The translations under genes and the position numbers were made by a program. Of a stretch of DNA of 64,000 nucleotides, positions 49,501 to 58,660 are shown one piece after another. How positions within the stretch are numbered: the stretch's first letter is position 1; each line of letters begins with the position of its first letter. Source of the stretch: Marinospirillum alkalitolerans (lineage in GTDB: Bacteria; Pseudomonadota; Gammaproteobacteria; Pseudomonadales; Halomonadaceae); the NCBI RefSeq assembly GCF_045055655.1, contig NZ_JBANFI010000006.1, positions 79,641 through 143,640 of the forward strand, written 5' to 3'. Under the pieces are notes generated by a model. The model saw only the letters and a program-made list of their open reading frames with translations, was not told the DNA's origin and searched no databases.

Positions 49501-51276
49501 ATGCGAAGCCATTACTGTGGTGATTTAAACACCAGTCACCTCGATCAAGAAGTCCTTCTCTGCGGTTGGGTACACCGCCGCCGCGATCATGGAGGGGTGA
49601 TCTTCCTCGATATGCGTGATCGTAATGGTTTAGCGCAGGTGGTGGTTGACCCGGATACCGAAGAAGCCTTTGCGCGTGCAGATCGTTCACGCAGTGAATA
49701 TGTACTGAAAATCCGTGGCTTGGTACGTCGTCGTCCAGAAGGCACAGTTAATCTGAACATGCCAACTGGTGAGATTGAAGTGCTGGCCAAGGAAGTTGAA
49801 GTGCTCAATACCGCCGAAACACCTCCTTTTATGCTCGATGAGCACGGCAAGGTCGGCGAAGATGTGCGCCTGAAGTATCGCTATGTGGATCTGCGTCGTC
49901 CAGATATGGCAGAAAAGCTGCGTTTTCGTTCACGCGTGACCCACCAAATCCGTAACTTCCTTGAAGAACAAGGCTTTTTGGATATCGAAACGCCGATTTT
50001 GACACGGGCCACACCAGAAGGTGCGCGTGATTATCTGGTGCCGAGCCGGACGCATGAAGGTCATTTCTTTGCCTTGCCTCAGTCGCCACAGCTCTTTAAG
50101 CAGCTGCTGATGGTGGCCGGTTTTGATCGCTACTATCAAATTGCCAAGTGTTTCCGTGATGAAGACCTGCGTGCTGATCGTCAGCCAGAATTTACCCAGA
50201 TCGATATGGAAGCTTCATTTGTCGATGAGGCCGATATCATGGGTGCGGCTGAAGGCATGATTCGTCAGATCTTCCAAGGCTCGCTGGGTGTGGATCTGGG
50301 TGACTTCCCGCACATGCCTTACTCTGAAGCCATGGATCGTTATGGCTCGGATAAGCCAGATCTGCGTATCCCGCTTGAGCTGGTGGATGTCGGTGATTTG
50401 ATGGCCAATGTTGACTTCAAGGTCTTCTCTGGCCCCGCCACAGATCCCAAAGGCCGTGTGGCAGCGCTGAAGATCAAAGGTGGTGCTGAGTTGTCGCGCA
50501 AGCAGATTGATGACTACACCAAGTTTGTTGGTATCTATGGTGCGCGTGGCTTGGCGTGGATTAAAGTCAACAAGCGTGCAGATGGTCTAGATGGCCTGCA
50601 ATCCCCGATTGTGAAGTTTATGGAAGGCATCATCGATCAGTTGCTGGATCGTGTTGGTGCAGAAGATGGCGATATCATCTTCTTCGGTGCCGATAAGACC
50701 AAGATCGTGAACGAAGCCCTCGGCGCGCTGCGTTGCAAGCTGGGTGAAGATCTGAACCTCTACACCTGCGAATGGGCACCGCTGTGGGTTGTTGATTTCC
50801 CCATGTTTGAAGAAAACAGCGATGGCAGCCTCAGCGCGCTGCATCACCCCTTTACTGCGCCCAAGTGTACGCCAGAAGAGTTAGAAGCCAACCCTGCTGA
50901 ACAGCTCTCGCGCGCCTATGACATGGTGCTGAATGGAACAGAGTTAGGTGGTGGTTCGATCCGTATCCATCATCAAGCTATGCAGCAGGCGGTTTTCCGT
51001 GTGCTGGGAATCAGTGCAGAAGAGCAGCGTGAGAAGTTTGGCTTCCTGCTGGATGCGTTGAAGTTTGGTGCACCGCCCCACGGTGGTCTGGCCTTTGGTC
51101 TGGACCGTCTGATGATGCTGATGACCGGTGCCAAATCGATTCGTGAAGTGATTGCCTTCCCGAAAACCCAGTCTGCCGCCTGTGTGATGACAGAAGCGCC
51201 CGGTGAAGTCAGCCCCGCGCAGTTGAAAGAACTCAGCTTGCGCCTGCGGGTGAAGGCCAATACCGAAGCGGAATAA
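49501..51276 (+). CDS. aspS: Aspartyl-tRNA synthetase
   Basis: The 591-residue class II synthetase has an N-terminal OB-fold (VLLCGWVHRRRDHGGVIFLD), a class II core, and the bacterial insertion domain. Landmarks include RYVDLRRPDM, CFRDEDLRADRQPEFTQID, and GAPPHGGLAFGLDRLMMLM. ATG 49501 (CAGGAA upstream) gives the E. coli length (590). A GTG/ATG-rich extension upstream to 49444 lacks homology. Whether it is discriminating depends on anticodon-binding details not read here. Confidence 0.97.
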   Translation: MRSHYCGDLNTSHLDQEVLLCGWVHRRRDHGGVIFLDMRDRNGLAQVVVDPDTEEAFARADRSRSEYVLKIRGLVRRRPEGTVNLNMPTGEIEVLAKEVEVLNTAETPPFMLDEHGKVGEDVRLKYRYVDLRRPDMAEKLRFRSRVTHQIRNFLEEQGFLDIETPILTRATPEGARDYLVPSRTHEGHFFALPQSPQLFKQLLMVAGFDRYYQIAKCFRDEDLRADRQPEFTQIDMEASFVDEADIMGAAEGMIRQIFQGSLGVDLGDFPHMPYSEAMDRYGSDKPDLRIPLELVDVGDLMANVDFKVFSGPATDPKGRVAALKIKGGAELSRKQIDDYTKFVGIYGARGLAWIKVNKRADGLDGLQSPIVKFMEGIIDQLLDRVGAEDGDIIFFGADKTKIVNEALGALRCKLGEDLNLYTCEWAPLWVVDFPMFEENSDGSLSALHHPFTAPKCTPEELEANPAEQLSRAYDMVLNGTELGGGSIRIHHQAMQQAVFRVLGISAEEQREKFGFLLDALKFGAPPHGGLAFGLDRLMMLMTGAKSIREVIAFPKTQSAACVMTEAPGEVSPAQLKELSLRLRVKANTEAE

Positions 51277-51298
51277 GCTCTTTGGTAGCAGGATGTCG

Positions 51299-51328
51299 GC
51301 CCAGCCCTTCGGGGTTGGGCTTTTTTTT
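51299..51328 (+). terminator. Terminator after aspS
   Basis: A 9-bp stem (GCCCAGCCC/GGGTTGGGC, one G-T pair) closed by a TTCG tetraloop is followed by eight T residues. Confidence 0.92.
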
Positions 51329-51440
51329 GACCGAGGGATGGTGAAGAGCACCTTGTTAAAATGCTGATTGTTGAGAGAAAGATGAAAAGTCCAAATCTGC
51401 AAGCCCCGTCGTGGCATGATCTGCAGCGAGCAGATTCAGC

Positions 51441-51998
51441 ATGGCGCTGATTCTTGGGATCGATCCAGGCTCGCGCATTACAGGTTACGGCTTGGTGCAG
51501 GCCGAGCAGGGGCGTTTGAGTTATCATGCCAGTGGCTGTATTCGCTTGCAGGGGGAGACACTGGCGCAGAAGCTGGCGCAGATCTATGCCTCAATCAGCG
51601 AATTGATCGCCCAGTATCGTCCAGATCAAGTAGCCATTGAGCAGGTCTTTATGGCTAAAAATGCCGATTCTGCGCTCAAGCTGGGGCAGGCCCGCGGCGC
51701 CGCGCTCGTCTGTTTAGCCAATCACGGTTTTGCGGTGCATGAGTATTCTGCCAAGGAGGTCAAGCTGGCGGTCACCGGCAGTGGTGCAGCAGATAAAACC
51801 CAGGTGCAGCAGATGGTTGTGCATCTACTGAAGCTTTCTGCGACACCTCAGGCTGATGCTGCTGATGCGCTGGCGATTGCCCTATGCCACGGCTATACCT
51901 CTTCAGGTTTGCTGGCCTTATCAGGGCAGCTGCAAGCCAAGGGGCGTGGGGGGAGTCGTTGGCGTGATTATGATCCGCAGCGCCATAAGGGGGTTTAG
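51441..51998 (+). CDS. ruvC: Crossover junction endodeoxyribonuclease RuvC
   Basis: The 185-residue product resolves Holliday junctions. The catalytic acidic residues lie in ILGIDPGSR (Asp8), IEQVF (Glu), and DAADALAIALCH (two Asp). The length is close to E. coli RuvC (173). It has a 112-base leader after the aspS terminator and is followed by a TRIC-type gene rather than directly by ruvA. Confidence 0.95.
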   Translation: MALILGIDPGSRITGYGLVQAEQGRLSYHASGCIRLQGETLAQKLAQIYASISELIAQYRPDQVAIEQVFMAKNADSALKLGQARGAALVCLANHGFAVHEYSAKEVKLAVTGSGAADKTQVQQMVVHLLKLSATPQADAADALAIALCHGYTSSGLLALSGQLQAKGRGGSRWRDYDPQRHKGV

Positions 51999-52082
51999 TG
52001 TTCCGCTCGACCTTCGATCAGTATCCAGTGGCGATCAGGTCCAGTAGAATGCTCGCCTTTGTGTCCTGTGGAAATGCACTTC

Positions 52083-52760
52083 ATGAACTTTGATCTCCCG
52101 TTGTTTATTCTGATTCTCGATCTTTTTGGCACGGTCGTCTTTGCGGCGGCCGGTGTACTGGCGGCGGCCCAACGCCGTTTGGATTTGTTTGGTGTGATCG
52201 TGGTGGGTACGGTGACGGCCATCGGTGGCGGCACGCTGCGTGATTTAATTCTTGGGCGACTGCCGGTTTTTTGGGTGCAGGATAATCTGTATATCTGGAT
52301 TACCGTGACCACCTCGGTGCTGGTCTTTGCTTCCGCCCGTCGCTTACGCTTTCCACATCAAGCGATACAGATTGCCGATGCGATAGGCTTAGCGGTCTTC
52401 ACCATTATTGGTGCCAATGTGGCGCTGAGTTTGGGCCATTCGCCGCTGATTGCTGTGGTGACAGGGGTGATGACCGGCGTCTTTGGTGGTATCGTGCGCG
52501 ATGTCCTCACCGCGGTGAAGCCAATGATTTTTGAGAAGGAAATCTATGCCACCGCCGTTTTTGCTGGGGCATTTGTTTATGTCAATCTGACCTGGTTTTT
52601 GCCAGATCACTGGGAAACCTTTAATACACTGGTCGCGATGAGTGTGGTGCTGGGGTTGCGCTTGGCTGCGATCCGCTGGCATTTGCATCTGCCGGTTTTC
52701 TTATCGGTCGAAGATCAGCGCGATGAAGATCACAAGATAAACAGAAAGGACAGTCAATGA
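52083..52760 (+). CDS. TRIC-type cation channel (YicG-like)
   Basis: The roughly 225-residue membrane protein has seven hydrophobic segments in two repeats. Each repeat holds the family signature: GGGTLRDLILGRLPVFW and GGIVRDVLTAVKP. Prokaryotic TRIC/UPF0126 proteins form trimeric monovalent cation channels in the inner membrane. I start it at ATG 52083; an ATG three codons earlier is also possible. It sits between ruvC and ruvA and overlaps the ruvA start by four bases (ATGA). Confidence 0.85.
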   Translation: MNFDLPLFILILDLFGTVVFAAAGVLAAAQRRLDLFGVIVVGTVTAIGGGTLRDLILGRLPVFWVQDNLYIWITVTTSVLVFASARRLRFPHQAIQIADAIGLAVFTIIGANVALSLGHSPLIAVVTGVMTGVFGGIVRDVLTAVKPMIFEKEIYATAVFAGAFVYVNLTWFLPDHWETFNTLVAMSVVLGLRLAAIRWHLHLPVFLSVEDQRDEDHKINRKDSQ

Positions 52761-53365
52761 TAGGGCGTTTGCAAGGTCGATTGATTGAAAAGCAGCCTTC
52801 TTGGGCGCTGTTGGATGTGCAGGGTGTGGGCTATGAGGTCGAGCTACCCTTGTCGGTGTTTGCGCAGCTGCCAGAGTTAGACCAGCCGTTGACGCTGTGG
52901 ATTCACCATCTGGTGCGTGAAGATGCGCAGCTCCTGTATGGATTTATGCAGTTGGCCGAGCGCCAGTTGTTTCGTGAGCTGATTAAAGTCAGCGGCATTG
53001 GCCCCAAGGTGGCTCTGGCGTTGCTGTCTTCGCTGAGTCTGAATGCGCTGTTGCGTGCGGTGCAGCAGCAGGATGTGGCCACCTTAACGCGGGTTCCTGG
53101 TATCGGCAAAAAAACCGCAGAGCGCCTTTTGTTGGATCTCAAAGATCGCCTGAAGGCTTGGTCTGCTTCAGTGGATACGCCCTCAGCGACAGCCGTTGGC
53201 ACCAGCCCTTCGCTGAGTCTGGACCCGCAGATGGAGGCTGAGGCCGCTTTGGTCGCCTTGGGTTATAAGCCAGCGGATGCCGCGCAGGTGATCAAAGCGG
53301 TGGCCGAAGAAGTGGAGGGCACTTCGGATCTGATTCGCGCTGCCCTCAAGCGCTTGGCGCGTTAA
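52757..53365 (+). CDS. ruvA: Holliday junction branch-migration protein RuvA
   Basis: The 202-residue product binds four-way junctions. Domain I begins MIGRLQGRLIEK; two helix-hairpin-helix motifs are seen (LIKVSGIGPKVALALLS, LTRVPGIGKKTAERLLLDL), and the C-terminal domain III that contacts RuvB is present (AEAALVALGYKPADAAQVI). AAAGGA precedes the ATG. RuvB normally follows, but the next gene is a convergent alcohol dehydrogenase after a terminator. Confidence 0.95.
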   Translation: MIGRLQGRLIEKQPSWALLDVQGVGYEVELPLSVFAQLPELDQPLTLWIHHLVREDAQLLYGFMQLAERQLFRELIKVSGIGPKVALALLSSLSLNALLRAVQQQDVATLTRVPGIGKKTAERLLLDLKDRLKAWSASVDTPSATAVGTSPSLSLDPQMEAEAALVALGYKPADAAQVIKAVAEEVEGTSDLIRAALKRLAR

Positions 53366-53393
53366 TAGCGGCGTTGCGAAGGATCACGAATAA

Positions 53394-53422
53394 AAAAACA
53401 GCCTCATGATGAGGCTGTTTTT
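53394..53422. terminator. Bidirectional terminator after ruvA
   Basis: A 13-bp stem (AAAAACAGCCTCA/TGAGGCTGTTTTT) with a three-base loop lies between ruvA and the convergent dehydrogenase gene. Confidence 0.9.
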
Positions 53423-53440
53423 ATCTATGGCGGCGATGGG

Positions 53441-54589
53441 CTAGAGCGCGCGCTTGAGCAGTGCACGCACTTCTTCTGCGCCGAGCTTACCCTGCTCACC
53501 CAGTGGGAACATCTGATGGGCTTCGAGCTGTTCGATCACGGCATCGATGGCTTCAGCGCCTAGATCCACCTCACTCAGATGAATCGGTGCTCCCAGGCGG
53601 TGGAAGAAATCAGCGGTCAAGCGGATGGCGCTTTGAATGCGCTCTTCCTCGCTGCCTTCTCTCAGCTGCCAAACACGCTCAGCATATTGCAGCAGCTTCG
53701 CGCGCTTGTCCTGGCGGCAATAATCCATCAGCGCGGGCAAAACCATGCTCAGGCTGCGGGCATGATCGACACCATAAAGACCAGTCAGTTCATGGCCGAT
53801 CATATGGGTAGCCCAGTCTTGGGGAACACCAACACCCAAGAGGCCGTTCAGGGCTTGGGTGGCGGCCCACATGATATTGGCGCGCACTTCAAGATCATCG
53901 GGTGTAGTCAGGAGTTTGGGGCCTTCCTCGATCAGCGTCAGCAGCAGACCTTCAGCAAAGCGATCTTGCACCTTGGCATTGACTGGGTAGGTTAAATACT
54001 GCTCCATCACATGCACATAGGCATCCACGACACCATTGATGGAATAGTGCAGCGGCAGGCTCAGCGTGGTGGCCGGATCGAGAATAGCAAACTCAGGGCG
54101 CACCTTGGATGAGGAGAAACCGCGCTTTTCATGACCACGGTTGACCACCGAATTGGTATTGGTTTCAGAACCCGTGGCCGGGAGCGTCAGAATACAGCCA
54201 AGCGGCAGCGCCTGATGCACCGTTGCGCCTTGCGTTAAAATCTGCCAAGGGTCTTCGCCTGTAAAGCAGGCCGCAGCGGCAATAAACTTAGCGCCATCAG
54301 CGACCGATCCACCACCAACGGCCAGCAGGTAATCAAAACCTTCTTGTTTGATCTTCTCGACCGCGCGCATCAGTGTGTCATATTGCGGATTGGGTTCAAT
54401 GCCAGAAAACTCACCCCATTGACGGCCTTCTAGGGCCTGAGCCACCTGTTCATACACCCCGTTTTTCTTGATCGAGCCACCGCCATAGAGCAGCAGCACT
54501 TTTTTGTCTTCAGGCAAGCAGCGACTGAGTTGTGCGATCTGTCCTTCACCAAAAAAAATCTGCGTGGTGTTGCTATAGCTAAATTTCAT
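53441..54589 (-). CDS. Iron-containing alcohol dehydrogenase, YqhD-like
   Basis: The 382-residue product of the group III alcohol dehydrogenase family has the NAD(P) motif GGGSVADGAKF. The metal ligands are Asp189 and His193 (VVDAYVHV), His262 and His276 (THMIGHELTG, GVDHARSL), at the same spacing as in E. coli YqhD. It should reduce short aldehydes with NADPH. I use the third of three consecutive ATG codons (54589), nine bases after AGG. It stands alone between two transcription units. Confidence 0.88.
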   Translation of the reverse strand: MKFSYSNTTQIFFGEGQIAQLSRCLPEDKKVLLLYGGGSIKKNGVYEQVAQALEGRQWGEFSGIEPNPQYDTLMRAVEKIKQEGFDYLLAVGGGSVADGAKFIAAAACFTGEDPWQILTQGATVHQALPLGCILTLPATGSETNTNSVVNRGHEKRGFSSSKVRPEFAILDPATTLSLPLHYSINGVVDAYVHVMEQYLTYPVNAKVQDRFAEGLLLTLIEEGPKLLTTPDDLEVRANIMWAATQALNGLLGVGVPQDWATHMIGHELTGLYGVDHARSLSMVLPALMDYCRQDKRAKLLQYAERVWQLREGSEEERIQSAIRLTADFFHRLGAPIHLSEVDLGAEAIDAVIEQLEAHQMFPLGEQGKLGAEEVRALLKRAL

Positions 54590-54635
54590 CATCATCAACC
54601 TGAGTGCGAGTGGGTTAGTCCTGATTGCAACGCCC

Positions 54636-55475
54636 TTAGATACTCGGGCGAAAACGCCTTTCTATCCCTGCTTGAGCGAGAATGCGAGTTGAAATCTCCT
54701 CGATCGAGTAGTGGGTGGAGTCAATATAGTCAATATTGTGGCGTTGATAGAGACTTTCAACCTCCTGCACTTCGCGTTGGCAGACCTTGAGTGAGGCATA
54801 GTGGCTATTGGGGCGGCGCTCATGCCGGATCGAGGCCAGACGCTCAGGCTCAATTGTCAGGCCAAACAGCTTATGGCGATAAGGACGCAGGGCCTTGGGC
54901 AGCTCGCTATCCAGCAGATCATCCTCAGTAATCGGATAGTTGGCCGCTTTAATACCAAATTGCAGTGCCATATAAATACAGGTGGGGGTTTTGCCACAGC
55001 GTGAGACGCCAACCAGAATCAAGTCGGCCTTGTCATAGTGGTGGGTGCGTGCGCCGTCATCATTATCCAAGGCAAAGTGGACCGAATCAATCCGCGCTTT
55101 ATAGGTGTCTTCTTTTTCCTTGGTGAGTGCGTGATTTTTACCCACCGAGTAGGTGGAATGGGTTTGCAGTTCTTCTTCCAAAGGCGCTAAAAAAGTAGAG
55201 AAGACATCAATATTTAAGGCTTGGCTGGTGTTGATGATGCGGCGGATTTTCTGGTCCACGATGGTATCGATCAGCAGGGGTCTTTGCTGCTCATCGACAC
55301 AGGTCTGATTGATCAGCGCCACCAGCTGCAAGGCTTTTTCTTCTGTATTGACATAAGGCTTGGTGATCATCTCAAACTGAATCGCTTCAAACTGGGCCAG
55401 TAGACTGCGGCCCAAGGCTTCAGCGGTGATCCCGGTGCCATCCGAAATGAAAAAGGCAGTACGCTTGTTTGGCAT
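54636..55475 (-). CDS. ppsR: PEP synthase regulatory protein
   Basis: The 279-residue DUF299-family protein phosphorylates (with ADP) and dephosphorylates PEP synthase to turn it off and on. The P-loop is ILVGVSRCGKTPT, and the C-terminal LFGLTIEPERLASIRHERR is typical. The start is ATG 55475. It is divergent from ppsA, its target, across 150 bases, the usual arrangement in gammaproteobacteria. Confidence 0.94.
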   Translation of the reverse strand: MPNKRTAFFISDGTGITAEALGRSLLAQFEAIQFEMITKPYVNTEEKALQLVALINQTCVDEQQRPLLIDTIVDQKIRRIINTSQALNIDVFSTFLAPLEEELQTHSTYSVGKNHALTKEKEDTYKARIDSVHFALDNDDGARTHHYDKADLILVGVSRCGKTPTCIYMALQFGIKAANYPITEDDLLDSELPKALRPYRHKLFGLTIEPERLASIRHERRPNSHYASLKVCQREVQEVESLYQRHNIDYIDSTHYSIEEISTRILAQAGIERRFRPSI

Positions 55476-55503
55476 GGGTGCATCCTATTCTCAATACAAA
55501 ACA

Positions 55504-55512
55504 TGTTATGAT
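55504..55512 (+). promoter_or_regulatory. Probable extended -10 promoter of ppsA
   Basis: TGTTATGAT matches the TGn-TATAAT extended -10 form, about 114 bases before the ppsA start. No clear -35 is present. Confidence 0.45.
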
Positions 55513-55625
55513 GGCACACAGACGAGCAACCTCAGCTCTATCCATGTGAAAAGTGAATTCTGGCCGTATTGTGCCTAGATTTGCTTTTTTATGCTATTGA
55601 GCCGCATTTCAATGGGAGACAGGTC

Positions 55626-58016
55626 TTGAGTGCAACAGCGATGAATAATGCGCATATTCTGTGGTTTGATCACCTGGGTATGCAGGATGTCGAACGTGTT
55701 GGTGGAAAAAATGCCTCTCTGGGCGAGATGATTAGTCATCTGGGTGCTGTCGGTGTTCAGGTTCCGGGTGGTTTTGCCACGACAGCTCAGGCCTACCGCG
55801 ATTTTTTACAACATGATGGCTTAGCTGAGCGCATCAACCAGGCTTTAGCCCAGCTCGATGTGGATGATGTCAAAGCGCTGGCCACAACAGGCGCGCAGAT
55901 ACGTCGCTGGATTATCGAGACTCCCTTCCCTGAGGCTTTGGAAAGTGCGCTGGCCGAGGCCTATGCCCATCTGGAAAGCCAGTACCCAGATCTCAAAGTT
56001 GCGGTTCGCTCATCCGCCACCGCAGAAGACCTGCCCGATGCCTCCTTTGCCGGTCAACAAGAAACCTTCCTCAATATTCAAGGGCTGGCGCAAGTCAAGC
56101 AGGCCGTACATGAGGTTTTCGCCTCTTTGTTTAATGATCGTGCCATCTCCTATCGTGTCCATCAGGGTTTTGATCATGCTCAGGTCGCGCTGTCGGCCGG
56201 CATCCAAAAGATGGTGCGCTCAGAAACTGGCGCGGCTGGGGTGATGTTTACCCTCGATACTGAATCGGGTTTTCGTGATGCGGTGTTTGTCACCAGCGCC
56301 TATGGTTTGGGTGAAACCGTGGTACAAGGGGCCGTCAATCCCGATGAGTTCTATGTCCATAAACCCACGCTGGAAGCTGGCCGCCCTGCTATTTTGCGCC
56401 GCAATCTCGGTAGCAAGCTGATCAAGATGATCTATGGCGATACCACCAGCGCTGGCCACTCAGTGAAAACCGTCGAAGTGCCTTTGGCCGAGCGCCAACG
56501 CTTCTCGCTCAGCGATGACGAAATCATGCAGCTGGCGCGCCAGGCCATGATTATCGAGCAGCACTATCAGCGTCCGATGGATATTGAGTGGGCGAAGGAT
56601 GGTGATGATGGTCAGCTGTATATCGTTCAGGCGCGTCCTGAAACCGTCAAAAGTCGCGATGCCAGCAATGTGATGGAGCGCTTTTTGCTCAAGGAACAAG
56701 GGCAGGTGCTGGTGGAAGGTCGTGCCATTGGTCAGCGTATAGGTGCAGGCAAGGTGCGCATTGTGGCCGGCCCACACGAAATGGATAAGGTCGAAGCTGG
56801 CGATGTACTGGTCACCGATATGACCGATCCCGACTGGGAGCCAGTGATGAAAAAGGCTTCGGCCATCGTCACCAATCGCGGTGGCCGCACCTGCCATGCC
56901 GCGATTATCGCGCGTGAGCTGGGTATTCCTGCGGTGGTTGGTTGTGGTGATGCCACCGAAGTGCTCGAAGATGGCAGCCCTGTGACTGTCTCCTGTGCCG
57001 AAGGCGATACCGGCTTTATCTATGCTGGCATTCTTGATTATGAATTGCTGACCAATAGCATTGATGCCATGCCGCAACTGCCTTTCAAAATCATGATGAA
57101 TGTCGGCAATCCAGATCGTGCCTTTGGTTTTGCAGCCCTCCCGAATGAGGGGGTGGGTCTGGCACGCTTGGAGTTCATCATTAATCGCATGATCGGCGTG
57201 CATCCGAAAGCCCTGCTTGAATTCGATAGTCTGCCGAGTGATTTGCAAAAAACCATCTCGGCGCGTATTCAGGGGTATCAAGGCCCTGTCGATTTCTATG
57301 TCGAGAAGCTGGTTGAGGGGATTGCCAGTCTTGCGGCGGCCTTCTGGCCTAAGCGGGTGATCGTGCGCTTGTCTGATTTTAAATCCAACGAATACGAGAA
57401 CCTGATCGGCGGTAAGCTCTATGAGCCAGCAGAAGAAAACCCGATGCTCGGCTTTCGTGGCGCTTCACGCTATATCTCAGAGAAGTTCCAAGATTGCTTT
57501 GAGCTTGAATGTCGCGCTCTGAAGAAGGTGCGTGATGTGATGGGGCTCAATAATGTCGAGATCATGGTGCCCTTTGTGCGCACTGTCGGCGAAGCCAAGG
57601 GTGTTTCTGAACTGCTTGAGGCCAAGGGGCTGGTGCGTGGCGAAAACGGCTTGAAGCTGATCATGATGTGTGAGCTGCCTGCCAATGCCTTGCTGGCAGA
57701 AGAGTTCCTCGAGTACTTTGATGGCTTCTCGATTGGCTCGAACGATTTGACGCAGCTCACGCTTGGTCTGGATCGTGATTCAGGCATCGTGGCGCATCTG
57801 TTTGATGAGCGAAATCCCGCCGTGAAGCGCCTGCTGTCGATGGCGATTCAAGCCTGTAAAAAACAAGGCAAGTATGTCGGTATTTGCGGTCAAGGCCCAT
57901 CAGACCATCCCGATCTGGCACGCTGGTTGATGGAGCAGGGGATCGACTCGGTTTCTTTGAACCCAGATGCGGTGCTAGACACCTGGTTTAACCTGGCGAA
58001 TGATGCGGCTGAATAG
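55626..58016 (+). CDS. ppsA: Phosphoenolpyruvate synthase
   Basis: The 796-residue product converts pyruvate and ATP to PEP, AMP and phosphate for gluconeogenesis. In order it has the ATP-grasp nucleotide domain (RVGGKNASLGEMI, AVRSSATAEDLPDASFAGQQ), the swivelling phosphohistidine domain (GGRTCHAAIIARELGIPAV, with the catalytic His), and the PEP-binding TIM barrel (SIGSNDLTQLTLGLDRDS, GICGQGPSDHPD). A TTG at 55626 with GGGAG at 7 bases gives the E. coli-like N-terminus; an ATG at 55641 lacks a ribosome site. PpsR, encoded divergently, regulates it. Confidence 0.97.
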   Translation: MSATAMNNAHILWFDHLGMQDVERVGGKNASLGEMISHLGAVGVQVPGGFATTAQAYRDFLQHDGLAERINQALAQLDVDDVKALATTGAQIRRWIIETPFPEALESALAEAYAHLESQYPDLKVAVRSSATAEDLPDASFAGQQETFLNIQGLAQVKQAVHEVFASLFNDRAISYRVHQGFDHAQVALSAGIQKMVRSETGAAGVMFTLDTESGFRDAVFVTSAYGLGETVVQGAVNPDEFYVHKPTLEAGRPAILRRNLGSKLIKMIYGDTTSAGHSVKTVEVPLAERQRFSLSDDEIMQLARQAMIIEQHYQRPMDIEWAKDGDDGQLYIVQARPETVKSRDASNVMERFLLKEQGQVLVEGRAIGQRIGAGKVRIVAGPHEMDKVEAGDVLVTDMTDPDWEPVMKKASAIVTNRGGRTCHAAIIARELGIPAVVGCGDATEVLEDGSPVTVSCAEGDTGFIYAGILDYELLTNSIDAMPQLPFKIMMNVGNPDRAFGFAALPNEGVGLARLEFIINRMIGVHPKALLEFDSLPSDLQKTISARIQGYQGPVDFYVEKLVEGIASLAAAFWPKRVIVRLSDFKSNEYENLIGGKLYEPAEENPMLGFRGASRYISEKFQDCFELECRALKKVRDVMGLNNVEIMVPFVRTVGEAKGVSELLEAKGLVRGENGLKLIMMCELPANALLAEEFLEYFDGFSIGSNDLTQLTLGLDRDSGIVAHLFDERNPAVKRLLSMAIQACKKQGKYVGICGQGPSDHPDLARWLMEQGIDSVSLNPDAVLDTWFNLANDAAE

Positions 58017-58070
58017 GGCGAAAAAGTGGTTTGAGCCTTGTTCTATTTTTATCCAATGAAGGAGTTTGAT

Positions 58071-58562
58071 ATGCACTATGTAACGCCGGATTTATGCGAT
58101 GCCTACCCAGATCTTGTTGAAGTCGTCGAGCCGCTGTTTAGCAACCTCGGTGGCCGTGGCTCTTTTGGTGGCGAGATCGTCACCATCAAGTGCTTTGAGG
58201 ACAACTCGCTGGTCAAAGAAGAAGTTGAAAAGCCAGGTGAAGGCAAGGTCATGGTTGTTGATGCCGGTGGTTCTTTCCGCTGCGCGATGCTTGGCGATAT
58301 GCTGGCAGAGAAGGCTGTACAAAACGGCTGGGAAGGCGTGATCATGTATGGCTGCATCCGTGATGTCGATGTGATCGCGGATCTGGATCTGGGTGTGCAA
58401 GCACTGGGCACCCATCCCAAAAAATCAGAGAAAAAAGGCGTGGGCGAATACCAAGTTGCTGTGTCTTTTGGCGGCGTGACCTTTGTTCCAGGCGATTATG
58501 TTTACGCGGACAATAACGGGATCATCGTTTCTCCTGAACCTTTGGCCATGCCGCAGGACTAA
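58071..58562 (+). CDS. rraA: Ribonuclease E activity regulator RraA
   Basis: The 163-residue product has the RraA pattern: GGRGSFGGEIVTIKCFEDN, VVDAGGSFRCAMLGDMLAE, and YGCIRDVDVI. RraA proteins bind RNase E and limit RNA decay in E. coli. Related proteins are 4-hydroxy-4-methyl-2-oxoglutarate aldolases, and this fold cannot separate the two by sequence alone, but the length and wording favour RraA. ATG 58071 has AAGGAG upstream. It follows ppsA by 54 bases. Confidence 0.9.
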   Translation: MHYVTPDLCDAYPDLVEVVEPLFSNLGGRGSFGGEIVTIKCFEDNSLVKEEVEKPGEGKVMVVDAGGSFRCAMLGDMLAEKAVQNGWEGVIMYGCIRDVDVIADLDLGVQALGTHPKKSEKKGVGEYQVAVSFGGVTFVPGDYVYADNNGIIVSPEPLAMPQD

Positions 58563-58589
58563 GCGCTGCGCTGCGTGCCACTGCATCAC

Positions 58590-58619
58590 AACAAAGGCCT
58601 TGCGGGGCCTTTGTTTTTT
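58590..58619 (+). terminator. Terminator after rraA
   Basis: A 10-bp stem (AACAAAGGCC/GGCCTTTGTT) with a six-base loop is followed by a T-run. Confidence 0.88.
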
Positions 58620-58660
58620 CCTGTGTTGTGATCTTGATTTGACCTGTAGAGAACTCGCCC

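Noticed and set aside
54636..55475. Cys within the P-loop of PpsR as a possible active-site change
   Set aside because: The same wording (VSRCGKT) is, to my knowledge, normal for the family.
56460..57281. A 273-codon antisense reading frame within ppsA
   Set aside because: ppsA matches its family across the whole region, so the antisense frame is a by-product of its codon use.
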